7,351 bases of DNA from an uncultured bacterium (GTDB lineage: Bacteria; Bacteroidota; Bacteroidia; Bacteroidales; Paludibacteraceae), in contig CAMHCZ010000092.1 of the NCBI GenBank assembly GCA_946183755.1, forward strand, positions 1 to 7,351, given 5' to 3'. Numbering within the stretch: the stretch's first letter is position 1; every line of letters starts with the position of its first letter. Below the pieces are notes generated by a model. The model ran no database searches. It had not been told where the DNA came from and saw only the letters and a program-made list of their open reading frames with translations. Shown here one piece after another: positions 1 through 5,886 of the stretch. A program made the position numbers and the translations under genes.

Positions 1-1049
1 TTTGTCACGGCGTTCACCTGGTTGGCGTATGCCGGTCCTATTATATAGTCGCTGTGTGCGATTGCCGGATTGTTCTTCAGCACGCTCTGCACGCCGAACT
101 CGCTTTTCTGTGTGTCGTAAACGCTGATTGTCACTCTGTAGCCTTTGTTTTTCAGCTCTTTAGCCGCCATCAGCATGCCTTCGTAGAACTCGATGAACTT
201 GTTTATCGTTCCGTCCGGCTCGTCAAGCATCAGCGGCAGCAACAAGCTTATGTTCAGCGACTTTGTCTTGGCGCTCTGCTTCTTCTCTATCTCGTTCACG
301 GTGCTTATGCTTGTGACTTTCGTGGAGTCGTTCACAGGCACGGTCTTGTGCTCGTTGCTTGGCTTCTTGAAGTCGGCGCTGCTTGTGGTCAGCGGCTTGG
401 CTGGTATGCGTATGGTCATGCCAATCTTCAGTCCGTCAGCCAGTTCAGGGTTCATGTCGAGTATGTCCTCCTGCTTCACGCCGTACTGTCGGCTTATGCC
501 GTACATGGTCTCCTTCGGCATCACGATATGCTCCACGCTGTAAGGGTGTTTCAGTGTGCTTGTGGCCTTCTTGGCAGCCAGCGCCGCCTTCTTCTTGTCG
601 TTGAACTTCGGAATTTTCAGTGCCTGTCCGGCTTTCAGACCCATTTCCACTGTCGGATTGTACTGCGCTATGGTGGCTTGTGTCACGTTGTACTGCTTGC
701 TTATGCTGTACATCGTCTCCTTCGGCGCCACGTTGTGTATGATGAATTCCACCGAGTCCTCAGTGTTGTTCTTCGCCACAGTCGGATGCAGCGGTATCAG
801 GAGTTTCTGTCCTTTCTTTACGCCGTCCTTTGCCTTGTTGTTGAATTTTATGATGTCCTCCTGGCTGACACCAGTCTTTCTGCTCACTCCGTAGAGGCTT
901 TCTCCGTCAGCCACAGTATATTCCGTGAATTCCTTTCCGTTCTTTTTTATGGTCTTGGCCTTCTCATCGCCAGCGAACAAGTTGGTGCTGATGCAGAAAA
1001 AAAGCGCCGCCGCGCACAAACAAATCTTGCCAGTAAGTCTTATGTTCAT
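1..1049 (-). CDS. Secreted LysM x3 / type 1 periplasmic-binding-fold protein, 3' end outside the window
   Basis: Reading leftward from the ATG at 1049-1047, the frame is open for 349 codons to the window edge, so the C-terminus is missing. Residues 1-26 form a signal peptide (basic start, hydrophobic core, cleavage probably after LFA). Three LysM modules follow at about 42-86, 102-147 and 172-216, with the typical pattern (TVADGESLYGVSRKTGV; PKETMYSISKQYNV; PKETMYGISRQYGV) and closing IP motifs. LysM binds N-acetylglucosamine-containing glycans, chiefly peptidoglycan. After a polar linker (217-262), residues from about 265 (LNISLLLPLML, then an EFYEGMLMAA helix and YIIGPAYANQV) look like the start of a Leu/Ile/Val-type periplasmic-binding fold. 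Known: such fusions are often annotated as amino-acid ABC transporter substrate-binding proteins. Inferred: a wall-anchored sensor or scaffold rather than a transporter subunit, since no importer gene is visible. LysM assignment is firm; ligand unknown. Confidence 0.88.
   Translation of the reverse strand, partial: MNIRLTGKICLCAAALFFCISTNLFAGDEKAKTIKKNGKEFTEYTVADGESLYGVSRKTGVSQEDIIKFNNKAKDGVKKGQKLLIPLHPTVAKNNTEDSVEFIIHNVAPKETMYSISKQYNVTQATIAQYNPTVEMGLKAGQALKIPKFNDKKKAALAAKKATSTLKHPYSVEHIVMPKETMYGISRQYGVKQEDILDMNPELADGLKIGMTIRIPAKPLTTSSADFKKPSNEHKTVPVNDSTKVTSISTVNEIEKKQSAKTKSLNISLLLPLMLDEPDGTINKFIEFYEGMLMAAKELKNKGYRVTISVYDTQKSEFGVQSVLKNNPAIAHSDYIIGPAYANQVNAVT
477..725 (-). repeat. Internal LysM duplication (modules 2 and 3)
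   Basis: Two 42-base segments, 477-518 and 684-725, match at 35 of 42 positions by eye. They encode the corresponding cores of LysM modules 3 and 2 (PKETMY-IS-QY). This nucleotide similarity is higher than with module 1, which suggests that modules 2 and 3 arose from the more recent duplication or have been homogenised by recombination. Confidence 0.6.
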
Positions 1050-1102
1050 CGTTTTCTTGCTTTGTTTATGTTAATTGTGTGATATGTTCTTGCTATAAAT
1101 TT

Positions 1103-1110
1103 CAAAGGTA
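1103..1110 (-). promoter_or_regulatory. Candidate -7 element for the LysM gene
   Basis: On the minus strand 1110-1103 reads TACCTTTG, an exact match to the Bacteroidota -7 consensus TAnnTTTG. It would start a transcript near 1097 with a leader of about 48 bases before the ATG at 1049. No good TTTG -33 box is visible 19-21 bases upstream, so this may be a weak or activator-dependent promoter. Confidence 0.45.
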
Positions 1111-1117
1111 ATAATTA

Positions 1118-1149
1118 TTTGTAACTTTCCGACCTTTACATTATTTTTG
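1118..1149 (+). promoter_or_regulatory. Bacteroidota-type promoter for the type 9 cargo gene
   Basis: The -33 box TTTG (1118-1121) and the -7 box TATTTTTG (1142-1149) are separated by 20 bases, a full match to the primary sigma (sigma-ABfr type) consensus. Transcription should begin near 1155, giving a leader of about 20 bases before the ATG at 1177. The in-frame TTG at 1147 lies inside the -7 box and so would not be transcribed. Confidence 0.75.
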
Positions 1150-1176
1150 ACAGAAATAAATCCGTGTAAAACAGTT

Positions 1177-2568
1177 ATGCCACGACATTTTCAAGCGATA
1201 ACAATCACTCTTGCATCGTTTCTTTTCGGGTTATGCGCCCCAGTTGCAGCAGACGTATTTCTTTCTCCGTCAGACGGTTCGGTCACAGCCACATCAGTCG
1301 GCATTGCTCCGGACGGCGTGGACGAGATTGTGTTCACCACAAAGACTTCGCTTGAACTCACCTACAGGTGCGCATCGCCAGCCAAGATAACATGGCAGTC
1401 ATACTCCACAGGCTCCGACAAGACTGACGCGGCTTCGGCGGCAAACGCCACATCGCTATCGGTCAGCGCCGTACCTTCGCGCGGATACATCGTCACAGCC
1501 CGCGACAACTCCGACAACGTGATAGAGTCCAAGACATTGTATATTGTGCAGATGGCAGACAAGATGTTCCGTCCGATATCCCTGGACACCGTGACAAACG
1601 ACGACCATTGCACCTACGCCAAGCTGCGCGCCGTTTACAATAACCCGACTGTGGGCTATGTGACTTCGTCCGGCGCATCTAAAAACATTAAACGGCAGTT
1701 TACAATCGCTTATAACACAGTGGAGTATAACGGCACTGACATAAGCACCGTAGAGCGGGTGGACACGTTCGTGACCAAGACCAACGGCAACGGAGTCGAG
1801 GACACGATAAACGTCGAAGCACCGTACGCCAATACGTTCTTCAAACTTTCAGGCGACTTGATATGTGACGCTTTGTCGCTCACCACGCCTGTTTCCACTC
1901 CATACGAATACGAATCGCACATAGTGACGGCGAAGATAGCCGCCAGGATAATCGAGCGCGAGGGACTGAACGAGGCTCAGCGCTCCGACTCGTCAGCAAC
2001 GACTGGCATAGGCGGCTCGGCACCGCTCCAGGTGGCGTTCACGTCGAACTCCAACTATCCTGTGGCTCAGTTCTTCCAGTGGATTATCATAGACAACGAC
2101 AACAAGAAGGACTCGTCAAACGTGTATCACGACCGCGACCTGAACTACACATTCACACGCACTGGCGTTTACACCGTGATTCTGAAGGCGGAGCATAACT
2201 ACGATGCATCCACATCCTCGGCTTGTCAGTACGATTGCGAGCCGTACATAGACTCGATTCTCGTGACAGTGTCGGAGTCCATGCTCGAAGTGCCGTCGGC
2301 CTTCACTCCTAATGGCGACGGAGTGAATGACGAGTTCCGTGTTTCGTTCAAGTCGCTCTCCAAGTTCAACTGCCAAGTCTTCAACCGCTGGGGCACAAAG
2401 GTTTACGAGTGGTCCGACCCGACAACCGGCTGGGACGGCACTGTGAATGGCGCCAAGGCAAGCGTCGGTCCCTACTATTATATAATAGAAGCGACGGGAA
2501 CCGACCGCAACTCCGACGGCTCCTACAAAACGTACCGCAGAAAAGGCAACATAAATCTATTCCGTTGA
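1177..2568 (+). CDS. Secreted PKD-like protein with type B (gliding motility-associated) type 9 secretion C-terminal domain
   Basis: This 463-residue protein begins with a clear signal peptide (1-25, hydrophobic core LASFLFGLC, cleavage after PVAA). Residues 26-270 are a beta-rich, Thr/Ser/Asp-rich region with few Cys and no family I recognise. Residues about 278-366 (GGSAPLQVAF, then FTRTGVYTVILKA) look like a PKD/Ig-type beta-sandwich. Residues 371-463 are a textbook CHU_C/type B sorting domain: VPSAFTPNGDGVNDEF, FNRWGTKVYE, GWDGTVNGA, YYYIIEATGTD and terminal RRKGNINLFR. Known: such domains direct export across the outer membrane by the type 9 system, usually with a PorP/SprF-like partner; none is in this window. 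Inferred: a surface-exposed or secreted structural or adhesive protein. I chose the ATG at 1177 because it starts the signal peptide and sits downstream of the promoter; the upstream TTG at 1147 does not. Confidence 0.92.
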   Translation: MPRHFQAITITLASFLFGLCAPVAADVFLSPSDGSVTATSVGIAPDGVDEIVFTTKTSLELTYRCASPAKITWQSYSTGSDKTDAASAANATSLSVSAVPSRGYIVTARDNSDNVIESKTLYIVQMADKMFRPISLDTVTNDDHCTYAKLRAVYNNPTVGYVTSSGASKNIKRQFTIAYNTVEYNGTDISTVERVDTFVTKTNGNGVEDTINVEAPYANTFFKLSGDLICDALSLTTPVSTPYEYESHIVTAKIAARIIEREGLNEAQRSDSSATTGIGGSAPLQVAFTSNSNYPVAQFFQWIIIDNDNKKDSSNVYHDRDLNYTFTRTGVYTVILKAEHNYDASTSSACQYDCEPYIDSILVTVSESMLEVPSAFTPNGDGVNDEFRVSFKSLSKFNCQVFNRWGTKVYEWSDPTTGWDGTVNGAKASVGPYYYIIEATGTDRNSDGSYKTYRRKGNINLFR

Positions 2569-2595
2569 CATATTCACATATTTTCTTTATATTTG
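2564..2595 (+). promoter_or_regulatory. Promoter for the lysine-tailed exported protein
   Basis: GTTG (2564-2567, three of four matches to the -33 TTTG) lies 20 bases before TATATTTG (2588-2595), an exact TAnnTTTG -7 box. The -33 box overlaps the stop codon of the upstream gene. The predicted start near 2602 leaves a leader of about 34 bases. No terminator is visible between the two genes, so read-through from the upstream promoter is also likely. Confidence 0.65.
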
Positions 2596-2635
2596 CTCCG
2601 ATATTGTTGAAAACACGAAAACATAACCTTAATAA

Positions 2636-3562
2636 ATGAAGACTAAAGTATTAGCAATTCTGGCTGTTATTTCAGCATCGCTATTCTCAATGAAAGCGTC
2701 AGCGGCATCGGCGCCTGATATCTATTACTATCAGGACCAGTTCAACGAGATAACAGAAATAATACAATACGGCGACGCGCCAAGAGATTCTGTGGAGTTC
2801 GACGAACTGGTGGAGGCGCTTAAGGTGCTTTACTCCGACCTCGCTAACGACCACAACGTCAAGAAAAAAGCGCAGCTGCTGGCCGACATCAAGTCAGTCT
2901 GCCTTTTCATGGGCGAGATTTCACCAGACATCCGTTCTTATTACCTCTCGATAGAAGAGAAGAACAGAGCATTGAACATTCTCGGTCTTCAGGAGAAGGT
3001 TTACTCACGTTCATCACGCTTCTGCATGCCTATCTGCTATGTGAAGATGTGGAACGGCGCTTACACAGCATATTACGCAATAAACGAGAACGACTCGTTG
3101 ATGAACTCGTTCAAGTTCTCGTTCTCGGGCCGCACGCCACACACCACCATATCCGGTTCGGTAGAGGAGGGCGCGTCTAAGTCGTCAGCACGTCTGGTAT
3201 TCAGCACATTCGGCGATGTCAAGGAACTCTCGTTCCGTCAGGAGCATTGCGAGGCATTGATTACCGACATGACATACATTCAGCCTGAGATAATCCAGCC
3301 TAAGGTTGACATCTACCCAGAGCCAGACTATCTGACCAAGGAAGAGAAGCAGGCGCTGAAGAAGAAACAGAAGGCGAAACTGAAGAAGGATAAGGAGAAG
3401 GCCAAGAAACAGGCGCAGAAAGCCAAGAACAGAAAGAAAAAGGAGATGGCTAAGCAGCGCGAGGAGATGAGAAAGAAGGCTCTCAAGGAGCGTCAGGCAA
3501 GTATGGCTGAGCAGAAGAAAGCGCGCGCAGAGCAGCTCAAGGCTCAGAAAAAGAAGAAATAA
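2636..3562 (+). CDS. Exported protein of unknown function with lysine-rich coiled-coil tail
   Basis: I do not recognise the family. The 308 residues start with a signal peptide (1-23, MKTKVLAILAVISASLFSMK, cleavage probably after ASA). The middle (about 27-228) is an ordinary mixed-composition domain: an acidic helical part (37-125), then an aromatic, beta-like part with FKFSFSGRTPHTTISGSV. From about 234 to the end the protein is almost entirely Lys, Glu, Gln, Ala and Arg, with lysine runs up to the last four residues and no Pro or Gly, so it should form a long, strongly basic helix or coiled coil. Inferred: the tail could bind an anionic partner outside the cytoplasm (lipopolysaccharide, polysaccharide, nucleic acid) or the cell wall. 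There is no lipobox and no type 9 sorting domain, so periplasmic residence is the simplest reading. It lies 67 bases after the type 9 cargo gene on the same strand, with its own promoter, and ends at a strong terminator. Confidence 0.85.
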   Translation: MKTKVLAILAVISASLFSMKASAASAPDIYYYQDQFNEITEIIQYGDAPRDSVEFDELVEALKVLYSDLANDHNVKKKAQLLADIKSVCLFMGEISPDIRSYYLSIEEKNRALNILGLQEKVYSRSSRFCMPICYVKMWNGAYTAYYAINENDSLMNSFKFSFSGRTPHTTISGSVEEGASKSSARLVFSTFGDVKELSFRQEHCEALITDMTYIQPEIIQPKVDIYPEPDYLTKEEKQALKKKQKAKLKKDKEKAKKQAQKAKNRKKKEMAKQREEMRKKALKERQASMAEQKKARAEQLKAQKKKK

Positions 3563-3582
3563 GTCAGAGTGATATAAATGAG

Positions 3583-3616
3583 AAAAGGACTGTCAGAAAT
3601 TGGCGGTCCTTTTTTT
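3583..3616 (+). terminator. Rho-independent terminator after the lysine-tailed gene
   Basis: AAAAGGACTGTC (3583-3594) pairs with GGCGGTCCTTTT (3602-3613), allowing two G-T pairs, around the 7-base loop AGAAATT. The T run covers 3610-3616. It lies 20 bases after the stop at 3562. Confidence 0.85.
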
Positions 3617-3625
3617 GTAGTGTGT

Positions 3626-3658
3626 AAAAAATGAGCCGCTCATGATGAACGGCTCATT
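3626..3658 (-). terminator. Rho-independent terminator of the ATP-grasp/esterase operon
   Basis: On the minus strand AATGAGCCG (3658-3650) pairs perfectly with CGGCTCATT (3638-3630) around an 11-base loop and runs into a T tract (3631-3626). It starts 4 bases past the esterase stop codon. It faces the plus-strand terminator at 3583-3616, with 9 bases between them. Confidence 0.85.
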
Positions 3659-3662
3659 GTGG

Positions 3663-4415
3663 TTATTTCCAAGGCAGGATTTTGTCGAAGAAATAGACAA
3701 TCTGTCTTTGCCACCATACCCAGTCGTGGCTCACGTCCTGTCCCCAGTAGTCTATCCATGCAGGAATGTTCTTCTCTCTGAGCACGGCATCCAGCTCTCT
3801 TGTTCCAGCCAGCAGGTCGTCCTCCCAAGCGCCTTGTCCCACACAGCAGATTATCTGGCTCTGCCTGTAGAGGTCGTTGTAGTAGTGGTCCGGCGCAAGG
3901 TTGCGGAGGAAATGCACAGGTGAGTTGGCGTAAACCAGGTCGTCCATATAGTCGTGGAAGAAGTATTGTGCGTTGAAAAGTCCGCTGAGCGACACAACCA
4001 CGTCAAACAAGTCCGGACGGCGGAAAAAGAAGTTGCCGGAATGCACTCCGCCCATGCTGCAGCCAGTGACGATGGCTTTGTATCCGTAAGTGCCGTTTAT
4101 GCCGACGGCTCTGCCGAAAAGCTCTTCGGTTATGTATCTGAACCACCTTTCCTGCAGCTCGATTCTGTAGCGTGGGTCGCCGCTCTCGTTGCTCCATGTC
4201 TCCTCGTCGATGCTGTCGGGCGTCACGACGGTCAGCCTTCCGCTCTCTATCCATGGCGAGAGCACGTCAATCATGCCGAAGTTCTCGAAGTCGTAGAATC
4301 TTCCGTTCTGTGGCGGAAATGCGAAGCACAGTTTGCCGCCTTGGCTTCCGTAGATTTTGAACTCCATATCTCTGCCGAGAATATTGCTGTATTCCTTATA
4401 ATATCTTACTTCCAT
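3663..4415 (-). CDS. Cytoplasmic esterase-family (PF00756-like) alpha/beta hydrolase
   Basis: The 250-residue protein has no signal peptide. It carries the nucleophile elbow G-C-S-M-G-G (118-123, Ser120) within KAIVTGCSMGGVHSGNFFF, the hallmark of the putative-esterase/esterase D-like branch of alpha/beta hydrolases. His230 in VSHDWVWW is the likely catalytic histidine, and Glu198 or Asp199 in GAWEDD the likely acid. The length fits a bare catalytic domain. The family includes S-formylglutathione hydrolase, feruloyl and siderophore esterases and acyltransferases, so the substrate cannot be named. The start at 4415 opens directly into the conserved N-terminal strand region (MEVRYYKEYSNILGRDMEF). 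It is the second gene of an operon, 49 bases after the ATP-grasp stop, with no promoter match in the gap. Inferred: it acts on the same product as the ligase, as a deacylase, a thioesterase-like release enzyme or an acyl transferase. Confidence 0.87.
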   Translation of the reverse strand: MEVRYYKEYSNILGRDMEFKIYGSQGGKLCFAFPPQNGRFYDFENFGMIDVLSPWIESGRLTVVTPDSIDEETWSNESGDPRYRIELQERWFRYITEELFGRAVGINGTYGYKAIVTGCSMGGVHSGNFFFRRPDLFDVVVSLSGLFNAQYFFHDYMDDLVYANSPVHFLRNLAPDHYYNDLYRQSQIICCVGQGAWEDDLLAGTRELDAVLREKNIPAWIDYWGQDVSHDWVWWQRQIVYFFDKILPWK

Positions 4416-4464
4416 AAAATTTCAAGTTTTTAATTATTTGCGAATTTAATATTATTGTCTGTTT

Positions 4465-5652
4465 TTAAGCCTTGTCGTGAACGAACTTTATGAACTCGTC
4501 GGTCTCCTTCTGGTCGTTCAGCAGCACTGTGTACATCTGGTTGCCCATTTGCGGAACCATCATTTCCGGCATTCGCTCGCACATCTTCATCCTGTCGCCG
4601 TATTTTTCTATTATCTCGTCGTGTGTGTGAATGTATTTGTAAATGTCTCTTCTGCTGGCATATACGCAGAACTTGTGCTCGTCGTGGTCGGGCAGCAGGC
4701 GCTTGTCGGCCGTCACCATGTCCGCCCATATTTGATAGACGTCGGTGCTGTGTGCCCAGTTCATCATGTCGGGAGTGTAGCCTCCGGCAGGGCGCATGTT
4801 CACCTCCAGTCCTATGTAGTCGCCCACTTTGCCGAGTCCCTTCTTGGCTTTCGTTAGTCGGAAGAACTCCAAGTGCACAAATCTTTGGTTCACGCCGAAT
4901 GCCTTTATCGTCGCTCTGCCTCTTTCCCTCAGCTGTTCAGGAATGTCTGAGGCGGTGTAGTACATCAGGTCGAGTTTCTTTTTCACAATGTCAGCCACAG
5001 GCGGCCACACGTTCATGCTCTCGAACAGAATGTTGCATTGGCTGTCGCTTATCGCGTCGTAGCTGCATATCACTCCGGTTACGAATTCCTCCATGACGTA
5101 TCCCTCGTCGGGCTTCACCTTGAAGAAGTTGTCGAGGTCAGCCTCGTTCTCTATTTTGAACGTGTCGGTCGCGCCCACGCCAATCTCCGGCTTGCAGAAA
5201 ACAGGGTAGCCCACAGCCTTGATGAACTTCTCGGCGGCTTTCCTGTCGGTCACTCTCTCGCATCTGGCAGAAGGCACTCCGGCTTTGTCGTAGAACTCCT
5301 TCATTCTGAATTTGCTCTTTATGTTGCTGATTCTGTCGTTCTGTATTCCCGTCGTTATGTTGAAGTCGGTGCGCAGGCGTGCGTCCTGTTCGAGCCAAAA
5401 TTCGTTCATGCTCTCTATCCAGTCTATCTTTCCGTATTTGAAACTGAAGAACGCCACAGCCTTGAACACCTGTTCGTAATCGCCCAGGTTCTCTACTTTG
5501 TAGTATTCCGTCAGGGAGTCTTTCAGGTGTTGGTCGAGCGAATCGTATGGCGCATCGCCAATGCCGAGTACATTAACTCCGTTTCTGTGCAGTCTGTCTG
5601 TGAAGTTCCAGTATGTATGAGGAAAGTTCGGTGATATGAATACAAAATTCAT
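4465..5652 (-). CDS. Stand-alone ATP-grasp carboxylate ligase
   Basis: The 395-residue protein has the layout of carbamoyl-phosphate-synthase/PurK-like ATP-grasp ligases, which activate a carboxylate as acyl phosphate and join it to an amine or other nucleophile. Residues 1-95 form the pre-ATP-grasp domain (MNFVFISPNFP start; VNVLGIGDAP). K114-FRMKEFYDKAGVP-S128 begins the ATP-grasp fold. GYPVFCKPEIGVGAT (148-162) holds the ATP-binding Lys154 and the glycine-rich loop. VMEEFVTG (186-193) carries the adenine-contact region. E262 and the E283-x-N285 of GLEVNMRPAGGYTP should bind Mg. Residues 320-395 are a C-terminal extension I do not recognise. Substrates are unknown. I chose the ATG at 5652: an earlier in-frame TTG (5682-5680) lies inside the -7 box and gives a poor N-terminus. 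The gene leads an operon with the esterase and diverges from the exporter genes. Confidence 0.88.
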   Translation of the reverse strand: MNFVFISPNFPHTYWNFTDRLHRNGVNVLGIGDAPYDSLDQHLKDSLTEYYKVENLGDYEQVFKAVAFFSFKYGKIDWIESMNEFWLEQDARLRTDFNITTGIQNDRISNIKSKFRMKEFYDKAGVPSARCERVTDRKAAEKFIKAVGYPVFCKPEIGVGATDTFKIENEADLDNFFKVKPDEGYVMEEFVTGVICSYDAISDSQCNILFESMNVWPPVADIVKKKLDLMYYTASDIPEQLRERGRATIKAFGVNQRFVHLEFFRLTKAKKGLGKVGDYIGLEVNMRPAGGYTPDMMNWAHSTDVYQIWADMVTADKRLLPDHDEHKFCVYASRRDIYKYIHTHDEIIEKYGDRMKMCERMPEMMVPQMGNQMYTVLLNDQKETDEFIKFVHDKA

Positions 5653-5679
5653 GGTGGTTCTTTGTTTTATTAGACAGTG

Positions 5680-5709
5680 CAAAGTTAGCGCACTCTAATC
5701 GCTTGTAAA
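5680..5709 (-). promoter_or_regulatory. Promoter of the ATP-grasp/esterase operon
   Basis: On the minus strand TAACTTTG (5687-5680) matches the -7 consensus TAnnTTTG exactly. TTTA (5709-5706) is an imperfect -33 box 18 bases upstream. The predicted start near 5674 gives a leader of about 22 bases before the ATG at 5652. The -7 box is strong evidence; the -33 box is weak. Confidence 0.6.
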
Positions 5710-5727
5710 TAGCATTTATGTGGTATT

Positions 5728-5735
5728 TATATTTG
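5728..5735 (+). promoter_or_regulatory. Distal candidate -7 element upstream of the exporter permease
   Basis: TATATTTG matches TAnnTTTG exactly, with TTG at 5703-5705 as a poor -33 box (spacing 22). It would give a leader of about 145 bases before the permease. Because TAnnTTTG can occur by chance in AT-rich DNA, it is only a candidate. Confidence 0.25.
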
Positions 5736-5770
5736 TTTTTATGGCGGCAGCCACAAAACAGGTATCGGGA

Positions 5771-5802
5771 AATGTTGAAAAATGTGTTGTACGGCAATGT
5801 TG
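5771..5802 (+). repeat. Short direct repeats AATGTTG and a GGCAA/TTGCC inverted repeat in the exporter leader region
   Basis: AATGTTG occurs at 5771-5777 and 5796-5802, with a near copy AATGTGTTG at 5781-5789. The last copy lies inside GGCAATGTTGCC (5793-5804), an inverted repeat of two 5-base arms around TG, which ends 2 bases before the candidate -7 box at 5807. This arrangement would suit a regulator binding site, but short repeats also arise by chance. Confidence 0.3.
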
Positions 5803-5806
5803 CCCT

Positions 5807-5814
5807 TAAATTTG
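5807..5814 (+). promoter_or_regulatory. Middle candidate -7 element upstream of the exporter permease
   Basis: TAAATTTG matches TAnnTTTG exactly. A GTTG at 5786-5789 could be the -33 box, but the spacing of 17 is short. The predicted leader is about 65 bases. Confidence 0.35.
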
Positions 5815-5848
5815 CTGATAAAACGGAGTCACGCAATAAAATATTTCT

Positions 5849-5856
5849 TATTTTTG
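5849..5856 (+). promoter_or_regulatory. Proximal candidate -7 element upstream of the exporter permease
   Basis: TATTTTTG matches TAnnTTTG exactly and would start a transcript near 5862, about 25 bases before the ATG at 5887. That leader length agrees with the leaders predicted for three other genes in this window (about 20-34 bases). No -33 TTTG box is visible around 5825. Confidence 0.4.
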
Positions 5857-5886
5857 TTCTTTAACAAAATATCAATAAAACGTAAA

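Noticed and set aside
54..1082. A 342-codon open frame on the plus strand over the LysM gene
   Set aside because: Its product is a low-complexity Leu/Val/His/Arg-rich sequence without a fold. The minus strand encodes three clear LysM modules and a signal peptide. It is an antisense shadow.
4003..4254. An 83-codon minus-strand frame inside the esterase gene
   Set aside because: It is an Arg-rich out-of-frame translation of the esterase catalytic region.
5038..5634. A 198-codon plus-strand open frame over the ATP-grasp gene
   Set aside because: It is antisense to the conserved ATP-grasp motifs and its product resembles nothing recognisable.
5782..5886. N-terminal extension of the permease from an upstream TTG
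   Set aside because: It would cross two candidate -7 boxes and adds 35 residues not expected at the N-terminus of this family; ATG 5887 gives a normal-length protein.
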